In this document: positions 58,989-64,000 of the stretch, in pieces
Numbering within the stretch: position 1 is the first letter of the stretch
Layout of the letters: each line of letters opens with the position of its first letter
NCBI RefSeq assembly: GCF_019222765.1
Contig: NZ_CP078145.1
Location: 248,001 to 312,000, forward strand
Reading direction: 5' to 3'
DNA: 64,000 nucleotides
Source of the DNA: Nocardia iowensis
GTDB taxonomy: Bacteria; Actinomycetota; Actinomycetes; Mycobacteriales; Mycobacteriaceae
Position numbers and translations under genes: made by a program
Notes under the pieces: model-generated
Seen by the model: the letters and a program-made list of their open reading frames with translations, nothing else
Told to the model about the DNA's origin: nothing
Database searches by the model: none

Positions 58989-59543
58989 TTACTCTCCCAC
59001 CTTTCGTCGGGGCCGCAATGACCTGCCAGTCGCATGTGCCCTCTCCTTCGCTCCTTGCTCGATCACCTGCTGGCGACCGCCATCCAGGAGGTCTTCGATC
59101 CAGGGGCTGGGCCAGTAGGCGTCGGAGGCAGCTGTGTGGGATTGAGTGGGCTGTAGCGTTGCACCTCCAGTAGCATGGCCTGGGTTGCCGGGGGTTCGCT
59201 GCTGTTTGGATTCAGCGTTGGCGGCCAAATCGACTGCTACGCGTGCAATCTCACGGCAATCTTCCGGTGGCAGCATGCGAAGCCTCTCGCAAATCTCGAC
59301 TACATCGGGATACGAGCGGCGATAGCCGGAGTCGATCAACGCGGCATCCACGACGAGCCAGTACGGGTACTGCGCCTCTCGGGCGATACCTTCAAGGATG
59401 CGCTTGTCGGGCAGTTGCCGGAGGGGTCGCGCCGCCCAGGTGTAGAGGGTTTGCGGGGCGCTGCCTACTCGCCGAGCGAACTCCGCCTTTTTCACACCCC
59501 AGCGGTCGATGTGGTTCTGCACGAGGCGTAACAACTCGCTCAT
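58989..59543 (-). CDS. XRE-type repressor of the right-end element
   Basis: The 184-residue protein has an N-terminal helix-turn-helix of the phage-repressor kind: NHIDRWGVKKAEFARRVGSAPQTLYTWAARPLRQLPDKRIL. The remainder is Pro/Gly-rich and disordered (QQRTPGNPGHATGG) with a Trp-rich patch (AYWPSPWIEDLL). ATG 59543 follows GGAGAG at ideal distance. It is transcribed against the rightward early genes, with shared GTATTC motifs in between, as expected for an immunity-type repressor. Confidence 0.78.
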   Translation of the reverse strand: MSELLRLVQNHIDRWGVKKAEFARRVGSAPQTLYTWAARPLRQLPDKRILEGIAREAQYPYWLVVDAALIDSGYRRSYPDVVEICERLRMLPPEDCREIARVAVDLAANAESKQQRTPGNPGHATGGATLQPTQSHTAASDAYWPSPWIEDLLDGGRQQVIEQGAKERAHATGRSLRPRRKVGE

Positions 59544-59818
59544 GATCGCTCTCCGTTCCGGCGTCGCCGCTTGCGCGACGCCCGCTTCCACTGGCCTGCA
59601 CACCATTTCGGTCGGCCGGAAAGCCAACTTTTTATCCACCATTCGACACAGCGCCGAGGCGGAAGAATACGCAGGCTGTGAGGTTTATGCCAACAGCAAG
59701 CATAGGCTTCCGTCCACCTACTGCGCGCGGAAAGCTCGCGTATTCTTTGAAATCAACGCATCTACCTGGCACGATCGGCCGTATTCGAACATAGGTCCGC
59801 CGGGCGGGAAGGATCGCG
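59544..59818. promoter_or_regulatory. Divergent control region with repeated GTATTC motifs
   Basis: The sequence (G/C)CGTATTC occurs at 59738-59745 and 59779-59786 and, on the other strand, at 59665-59672. Three copies within about 120 bases between a leftward repressor and rightward early genes look like operators. The area is AT-richer than its flanks. Confidence 0.55.
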
Positions 59819-60073
59819 ATGCGATTGACATCAGGGGAGACACTCCGGGCGCTGATGCGTCAAAGAGGCGACACCATGGACTCGTTGGCCAGGAAAGCTG
59901 GATGTTCGCGCAGCTTCATTGGACAGCTCTGCAAGGAAGCTAAGCGAAGCTGCACCCCCGAGTTGGCCGCACGTATCGCGGAGGCTCTCGCGGTGCCGTC
60001 GGATCTTCTTTTCGTGTCCAGAGAGCACGCAGACAGCGACATTTATACACGCAGTGTGAGCGGTGCGATGTGA
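59819..60073 (+). CDS. Cro/CI-type XRE regulator
   Basis: This 84-residue protein is essentially one helix-turn-helix domain: GETLRALMRQRGDTMDSLARKAGCSRSFIGQLCKEAKRSCTPELAARIAEAL, followed by VPSDLLFV. ATG 59819 has GGAAGG upstream. As the first rightward gene facing the repressor it fits a Cro-like switch protein. Its stop overlaps the next start by four bases. Confidence 0.88.
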   Translation: MRLTSGETLRALMRQRGDTMDSLARKAGCSRSFIGQLCKEAKRSCTPELAARIAEALAVPSDLLFVSREHADSDIYTRSVSGAM

Positions 60074-60375
60074 GTGTGCTCGCCGACAACGACAGCGACA
60101 CCGACGACGAGGGCCGCGCCGTGGTTCAGGTTGAGCCGACATTTACCGTCGCCGAGGGCGCGGCAATCCTCAAGCAGACCGCGGGCTGGTATCTGACGCG
60201 CCTACGTAGCGGTGAGCTGCCTGGTCACAAGGCTGGACGTCAGTGGTATCTGACCGAATCCGACGTCAAGCAGGCGCAGTTGCTGACCGCCCGGCCCGCC
60301 GGTGCGCCCACCCTGCTACCAGCCGGATTCTTGCCAGTTCGTCCTCGCCGAAAGCGACCCCCTCGGCGCGCGTGA
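60070..60375 (+). CDS. Helix-turn-helix (excisionase/MerR-like) protein
   Basis: The 101-residue protein contains FTVAEGAAILKQTAGWYLTRLRSGELPGHKAGRQWYLTESDVKQ, the HTH_17/excisionase-like winged helix that reads DNA minor groove, and a basic tail (PVRPRRKRPPRRA). GTG 60070 overlaps the upstream stop (GTGA). In integrative elements this type controls excision or transcription. Confidence 0.85.
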   Translation: MSVLADNDSDTDDEGRAVVQVEPTFTVAEGAAILKQTAGWYLTRLRSGELPGHKAGRQWYLTESDVKQAQLLTARPAGAPTLLPAGFLPVRPRRKRPPRRA

Positions 60376-60425
60376 GCGCCCGAACAGGCTCCCTCGGCTC
60401 GGGTGCGCCGACTCGTGCCGGGGGC

Positions 60426-60481
60426 GTGCGTCTTGGGGGAGGCCACGCGAGTCCCTCAGAGCTCGTGCTCCCAAGACGCAC
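60426..60481. promoter_or_regulatory. Long perfect hairpin upstream of the small early genes
   Basis: GTGCGTCTTGGG (60426-60437) and CCCAAGACGCAC (60470-60481) are perfectly complementary over 12 bases around a 32-base GC-rich loop, then ATTAAAT. It sits in the only real gap (136 bases) of the early operon and could be a terminator/attenuator or protein-binding site. Confidence 0.55.
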
Positions 60482-60511
60482 ATTAAATCGAACAACATTG
60501 TGGGAGAACAG

Positions 60512-60685
60512 ATGTCGAACAATGAACGGGGCGGTCGCCATCACAGCGACCGTCCACACGCGGTGCCGGTGACCGACCTGCAGGCACGGCTGCGCCGCGA
60601 GAATCACGCCGCAGATCTAGAGCCATCGCTCGAACCCCCCGAGGGTAACGACCACGACTACGACGGCGGGGGGTCTGCGGCATGA
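60512..60685 (+). CDS. Small charged early protein
   Basis: The 57-residue protein (MSNNERGGRHHSDRPHAV...) is hydrophilic, with an internal basic helix (VTDLQARLRRENHA) and an acidic/Gly tail (GNDHDYDGGGSAA). GGGAGA precedes ATG. Its TGA overlaps the next ATG (ATGA). No family recognised. Confidence 0.6.
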   Translation: MSNNERGGRHHSDRPHAVPVTDLQARLRRENHAADLEPSLEPPEGNDHDYDGGGSAA

Positions 60686-61077
60686 AAGCCAACGAGGATC
60701 TTCTGCAAGTCGCCGATTTGTTGGAAGCGGCGACGATCGGCTCGGTGCGACTTGCCTTGGCGCAGTCTCCGCAGGGGCCACAACGGAATCGGAGCCTGCC
60801 GGAAAACCTTGATGCCGCGGCCGGAGTGCTCGATCGGCACCGGCACCTGCAGGAAGCGACGATGGCGATCACCTTGGCGCACAAGATCTATGAATCCGAG
60901 GCCGCCAAACTCGCGCTCGTCACACTCGCCGCGAACTCCGATGGCGACCGCGCCGATAGCCCTTCGATGGTGGAGCAAGTCGGCGACATCGCGCGGAGAT
61001 TGCTGTCGAGTCCCGTCGGAAGCGATCTGCACCAGCTCGGCCGAGATCTGGCCGCCATTGCCGAGGAGAGCCGATGA
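60682..61077 (+). CDS. Helical early protein of unknown function
   Basis: This 131-residue acidic helical protein (ANEDLLQVADLLEAATIGSV, HLQEATMAITLAHKIYESEA, IARRLLSSPVG) has no recognised domain. It is chained by four-base overlaps (ATGA) to the genes on both sides, so it is clearly part of one operon with WhiB downstream. Confidence 0.72.
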   Translation: MKANEDLLQVADLLEAATIGSVRLALAQSPQGPQRNRSLPENLDAAAGVLDRHRHLQEATMAITLAHKIYESEAAKLALVTLAANSDGDRADSPSMVEQVGDIARRLLSSPVGSDLHQLGRDLAAIAEESR

Positions 61078-61421
61078 GCTGCTACGACTGGCGAGAGCGG
61101 GCCGCGTGCCGCAGCGTACATCCAGAGGTCTTCTTTCCCATCTCTCACACCAAACCGGGCGTTCGACCCATACCTGCCGACCGAGAAACCCCGCGACGCA
61201 TCTGTGAGCGCTGTCCGGTGCGACTCAGCTGCGCCCGTCTCGGCCTGGCCACTGTTAAGCGTGGCTGGAAGCACGGAGTCTATGCGGGCATCGACCTCGA
61301 AGCCCGCGACGCGCGCACCAGGTTGCTCGAGGTGGTCGACGAGCCTGCGGTTGCCTCGATGACCGGCCCCGAGACCGGCAGAGCCCACTCGCACCCGGAC
61401 CGGCAGGGAGCGAGGCGATGA
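61074..61421 (+). CDS. WhiB-family Fe-S protein
   Basis: The 115-residue protein has the WhiB set: Cys12 (ACRSVHPEVFFP), Cys44, Cys47 and Cys53 (CERCPVRLSC) for a [4Fe-4S] cluster, and the GVYAGID turn that replaces the usual G[VI]WGG. A basic stretch (DARTRL) follows. Element-borne WhiB proteins often modulate host or early transcription through sigma factor binding. The start overlaps the upstream stop (ATGA), and its own stop overlaps 61418. Confidence 0.9.
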   Translation: MSCYDWRERAACRSVHPEVFFPISHTKPGVRPIPADRETPRRICERCPVRLSCARLGLATVKRGWKHGVYAGIDLEARDARTRLLEVVDEPAVASMTGPETGRAHSHPDRQGARR

Positions 61422-61822
61422 GCACCGCAGAGACCGTGCGCCGTTTCCGAACTCCAACGCCCCCAAAGGAGCTGGATCCGCGAGAACTTCTCCCAGCCTC
61501 GCCGCGACAACCCGACTCGACCGGAGACCGCTATGCCCATCACCGCCACCCACACGTACCAGCCGAGCCCCAGCGACACCAACGCGCTCACCAACCCGAC
61601 CCATCCACGTACATCGGCAGAAATGCGCTGCCACCTCGGCAACAAACCAAACGCTCACCAGCTTCACCCACAGGCACGCCTGCCGGGCCCGCCAGCTCGG
61701 GCGGCAGCTCATCAGCCCGAAGGAGCCGACCCGAGGCAAAGCCGCCCTACAGCCCAGCTCCCAACAGCCAACCCCAGGACCCTCCGGCGCTGACACCGCC
61801 GAACCGGTACCACGCGAGATAG
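61418..61822 (+). CDS. Pro-rich early protein, doubtful
   Basis: This 134-residue frame starts by ATGA overlap with WhiB (MSTAETVRRFRTPTPPKELDPRELLP). The first 40 residues look plausible; the rest is low-complexity Pro/Ser with poor third-position GC. A competing frame (61533-61793) overlaps it; both cannot be typical genes. Confidence 0.35.
   Translation: MSTAETVRRFRTPTPPKELDPRELLPASPRQPDSTGDRYAHHRHPHVPAEPQRHQRAHQPDPSTYIGRNALPPRQQTKRSPASPTGTPAGPASSGGSSSARRSRPEAKPPYSPAPNSQPQDPPALTPPNRYHAR
61533..61793 (+). CDS. Alternative small early protein
   Basis: This 86-residue frame starts MPITATHTYQPSPSD with GGAG seven bases upstream, and its first 25 codons end almost only in G or C, better coding character than the overlapping frame. 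The later part decays to Pro/Arg-rich sequence. No family recognised. Confidence 0.42.
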   Translation: MPITATHTYQPSPSDTNALTNPTHPRTSAEMRCHLGNKPNAHQLHPQARLPGPPARAAAHQPEGADPRQSRPTAQLPTANPRTLRR

Positions 61823-61837
61823 ACGAAGGCGTCGACA

Positions 61838-63085
61838 GTGATGAATGAGATCCGGATCGGATCCCTCTTTTCCGGCACTGGAACACTCGATCTCGCCGCG
61901 CTGCAGGTCTTTCCAGGATCACGATTGGTATGGCACTGCGACAACGACCCCGCCGCCAGCCGGGTACTCGCGCACCACTGGCCGCAGGTACCCAACCTTG
62001 GCGACATCACCCAAATCCGCTGGCGCGACGTGGAACCCGTCGACATCCTCGTCGGCGGGTTCCCTTGCCAGGACGTTTCCCTCGCCGGTCATCTCGCCGG
62101 CCTCGGCAAGGAAACACGCTCCGGGCTCTGGTTATACATGGCCGAGGCAATCGTGGCACTCGAACCTCGGCATGTGCTCATCGAGAATGTCGAAGGACTA
62201 CTAAGTGCCTACGCCGTACGCGCAATGGAACCCACGCCGGATGCTGTGGGAAGCCACCGAGATCGACCTAGTGTCCGGGCTGCCGGTGCCGTTCTCGGCG
62301 CGCTGGCCACGCTCGGGTTCGATGCAGAGTGGACGAGCTTACGTGCGTGCGACGTCGGAGCATGCCACCGACGACGCCGAATCTTCCTCCTCGCCAACGC
62401 TTCTGCCCACTCCCATGTCCCGAGATCACAAAGGCAAGGCCAACCCGCCCGGACGGACACGCAAAGGCAGGCCACGCACCCGAGGCGACGACACGCTGCC
62501 CGACGCAGTGGACAGGATCTGAGGCTACTGCCGACACCATCGGTCGCCGACGGTACCGGCGGGCATATCTCTCGCTCCGGCGCCCGCATCGGCGAGCTCC
62601 TCCTCGGCGGCATCGCACGCGCCCACGCCGAGGGCACACTCCTGCCCACACCCCGCGCCAGTGACGGAGCCAAAGGCTCACCGCGCCAACATGGCTCAGG
62701 CGGCGACCTCATGCTCCCCTCGGCGATCTACGCGCTCACACACGGCCCCCACCGCGGGCACGAACGCGACAGCATCGACAGCGCCCCTGCACTCGGATCC
62801 GACCCCAGCAGATGGGGGATCTACGCGAACGCGATCGCCCGCCAGGAAGCGCTGACCCGCCCGCCCCCGCCACCGAATGAGCCCAATCGCGACGGAAACC
62901 CTCGCCTGTCACCAGCGTTCGCGGAATGGATGATGATGATGCCCCGTCGGTGGGTCACCGATCCCGAGATCGGTCTGTCGCGTGTCCAGCAGTTGCGCAT
63001 CATCGGCAACAGCGTCGTCGTCCCCTGCGCAGTCGAGGCATACAGGCAACTGCGCGCCCGCCAGCCGCTGGAGGACGTCGCATGA
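61838..63085 (+). CDS. DNA cytosine-C5 methyltransferase
   Basis: The 415-residue enzyme has motif I SLFSGTGTLDLAAL, motif IV GGFPCQDVS with catalytic Cys77, motif VI IENVEGL (116-118), motif VIII CHRRRRIFLLA and motif X RIIGNSVVVP. Between VIII and X lies a variable, basic region with LLPTPSVADGT and LLPTPRASDGA repeats, usual for phage and integrative-element enzymes. The start is GTG 61838. Likely self-protection from restriction; no cognate nuclease is adjacent. A second coding frame lies inside (62205-62522). Its stop overlaps the next start. Confidence 0.92.
   Translation: MMNEIRIGSLFSGTGTLDLAALQVFPGSRLVWHCDNDPAASRVLAHHWPQVPNLGDITQIRWRDVEPVDILVGGFPCQDVSLAGHLAGLGKETRSGLWLYMAEAIVALEPRHVLIENVEGLLSAYAVRAMEPTPDAVGSHRDRPSVRAAGAVLGALATLGFDAEWTSLRACDVGACHRRRRIFLLANASAHSHVPRSQRQGQPARTDTQRQATHPRRRHAARRSGQDLRLLPTPSVADGTGGHISRSGARIGELLLGGIARAHAEGTLLPTPRASDGAKGSPRQHGSGGDLMLPSAIYALTHGPHRGHERDSIDSAPALGSDPSRWGIYANAIARQEALTRPPPPPNEPNRDGNPRLSPAFAEWMMMMPRRWVTDPEIGLSRVQQLRIIGNSVVVPCAVEAYRQLRARQPLEDVA
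62205..62522 (+). CDS. Phage-type accessory protein encoded in a second frame inside the methyltransferase gene
   Basis: In the alternative frame, GTG 62205 opens a 105-residue protein with MLWEATEIDLVSGLPVPF, ARWPRSGSMQSGRAYVR and TLLPTPMSRDHKGKANPPG...GDDTLPDAVDRI. I recall these WPxSGxM and LLPTPxxRDxKG...LPDA patterns from actinobacterial phage proteins found next to or after such methyltransferases. The host frame across the same bases encodes its own conserved motif VIII, so both frames seem constrained. There is no clear ribosome site. It could be a dual-coding gene or a relic. Confidence 0.5.
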   Translation: MPTPYAQWNPRRMLWEATEIDLVSGLPVPFSARWPRSGSMQSGRAYVRATSEHATDDAESSSSPTLLPTPMSRDHKGKANPPGRTRKGRPRTRGDDTLPDAVDRI

Positions 63086-63237
63086 GCGTCCTGCACTACG
63101 CCGACGGAACCATCGTGTCCGACAGCGACCTCGAATCGATTGCGCGCGCATTCGGATTCTCCTCCGCCCGCCGGTGGATCGACTACCACGCCGCCGCAGA
63201 GAAGCGACGAAATCACCATGACAGGAACGCGGCATGA
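63082..63237 (+). CDS. Small early protein after the methyltransferase
   Basis: This 51-residue protein (MSVLHYADGTIVSDSDLE, IARAFGFSSARRWIDYHAAAEKRR) has a helix-turn-helix-like middle and a basic end. It starts by ATGA overlap with the methyltransferase stop, so it is translated by coupling. A 25-codon frame starting ATGA at 63234 follows it and may just be a leader for the next gene. Confidence 0.6.
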   Translation: MSVLHYADGTIVSDSDLESIARAFGFSSARRWIDYHAAAEKRRNHHDRNAA

Positions 63238-63280
63238 ACGCCGCACCGTTCCTTCCTGTCGAGCACCGGAAGGAGGAACC

Positions 63281-64000
63281 GTGGCTCGCGAGTTCGCGAA
63301 GCTCTATCTGAGCATCAACGGCGACGTCGACTTCGAATCATTGACCGCCGACGCGCAAATGTTCTACACCCGAGTGCTGTTGCCCGAACCGACCCTGTCC
63401 TACTGCGGTATCGCCGACTGGCGCCCGAACCGGCTCGTGGGCAGAGCCAGCGACCTGACCCTGCCCAGAATCCTCGTCGCCGCATCCGAACTCGAACGCC
63501 GCCGCTACATCCTCGTCGACATCGCGACCGAGGAAGTGCTCGTCCGCTCGCTCATCCGCCGCGACCATCTACTGCGCAACCCGAAGATGGCCGCTGCGGT
63601 CACCACGGCCTACTACGCCGCCGCCTCCCGCACCCTGCGTGCGGCCATCATCACCGAGATCCAACGGGTTCGCCGCGAACACCCCGAGTACTCGTCGTGG
63701 AGCCACAAAGATTCCGCCGAGCGGCTCAACCAACTGCTGACGATGCCCAACCTCGACACGGTCGGCTACACCAACACAATTCAGATCCCCGACACCGATA
63801 CCGGACCGGTCCCGAATACCAATACCGAGCCGGTCCACGACACCGTATCCGAAACAATGACCGATACCGTTGCCGACCCGAGCGCCGAATACCAATCGGA
63901 ACACCAATCGAATTCGGCACTGATCCCCAGCACCTACACCCCACACCCTGCACCCTCTGGTGGTGGTGACGTAACTACGGAAGCTCACGTGGGCTCACCC
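63281..64000 (+). CDS. Phage replication-type protein, cut by the window end
   Basis: GTG 63281 follows GGAGG at good distance and the frame stays open to the window end (240 codons). MAREFAKLYLSINGDVDFESL, AQMFYTRVLLPEPTLSYCGIADWRPNRL and RRRYILVDIATEEVLVRSLIRRD match the N-terminal winged-helix domain of proteins from Corynebacteriales phages and integrative elements that I recall as replisome organisers. The later part is a disordered Thr/Asp/Pro-rich linker (DTDTGPVPNTNTEPV). The missing C-terminus may contain the loader-interaction domain. Confidence 0.72.
   Translation, partial: MAREFAKLYLSINGDVDFESLTADAQMFYTRVLLPEPTLSYCGIADWRPNRLVGRASDLTLPRILVAASELERRRYILVDIATEEVLVRSLIRRDHLLRNPKMAAAVTTAYYAAASRTLRAAIITEIQRVRREHPEYSSWSHKDSAERLNQLLTMPNLDTVGYTNTIQIPDTDTGPVPNTNTEPVHDTVSETMTDTVADPSAEYQSEHQSNSALIPSTYTPHPAPSGGGDVTTEAHVGSP

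Noticed and set aside
58676..59035. Minus-strand frame between the repressor and the esterase
   Set aside because: Its first third looks plausible, but most of it is antisense to the esterase gene and it has no start signal.

Overview
This window is high-GC actinobacterial chromosome, most likely Nocardia or a close mycolate-producing relative. That inference rests on strongly GC-biased third codon positions, frequent GTG starts, a pair of ABC exporters resembling mycobacterial Rv1273c/Rv1272c, tandem MMPL transporters, an antigen-85-like secreted esterase, a wax-ester-synthase-like protein, a paired CYP157/CYP154-like P450 locus and an actinobacterial-type QcrB. I ran no database search; family assignments come from visible motifs and recall.

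Left arm (1-23.7 kb). A tRNA-Ser(CGA) gene with a terminator is followed by a frameshifted accessory gene, a coupled micro-protein/membrane-protein pair and a secreted Ig-like protein. Next come an HxlR regulator divergent from an NmrA-type oxidoreductase, an AhpD-like protein with a small partner, a DUF6191 protein and three tandem copies of a tiny membrane protein. Two tandem MMPL exporters face a TetR gene across a clear operator. Then come an Rrf2-type regulator and a heterodimeric ABC exporter. A queuosine block follows: tgt, a YhhQ-type queuosine-precursor transporter and gluQRS, interleaved with DUF4190 and RDD membrane proteins. DUF309, a solitary DUF397 protein and an unlinked qcrB close the arm.

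Middle (24-41.7 kb). This holds a WS/DGAT-like acyltransferase with an unusual active-site motif, a methyltransferase, an acetyltransferase, a DinB-like protein, a P450 pair in which the first member lacks the ExxR motif, and an AraC regulator. It also holds a transmembrane Ser/Thr kinase whose extracellular part is a LivJ-like solute-binding domain. After it come an ECF42-type sigma factor with its DGPF/YCII partner and a DHA2-type MFS exporter behind a palindromic operator. A CAP-domain secreted protein, a TetR/SDR pair with two near-identical operators and a second NmrA-type gene behind a MerR-type promoter complete the section.

Accessory stretch (41.8-56.6 kb). Three diverged copies of a 100-137 bp repeat (41.85, 47.71 and 49.31 kb), two of which carry a tRNA-3'-end-like segment and a terminator hairpin, suggest old integration scars. 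Between them lie two tandem paralogs (unknown cytosolic domain, one membrane span, LGFP-like extracellular domain) with apparently leaderless promoters, an HsdR-N-like nuclease without helicase or specificity subunits, a membrane protein and an Ag85-like esterase. Beyond them are an NB-ARC/TPR STAND protein with twelve near-identical 42-residue repeats and a membrane partner, and a coupled pair starting with a possible DUF6932-type protein.

Right end (57-64 kb). A PAS-like protein and an esterase precede the early region of a prophage or actinomycete integrative element: a leftward XRE repressor, a rightward cascade of XRE, HTH, small proteins, WhiB, a cytosine-C5 methyltransferase and a replication-type protein cut by the window end. 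Inside the methyltransferase gene a second reading frame encodes a recognisable phage-type protein, the most striking dual-coding candidate in the window.
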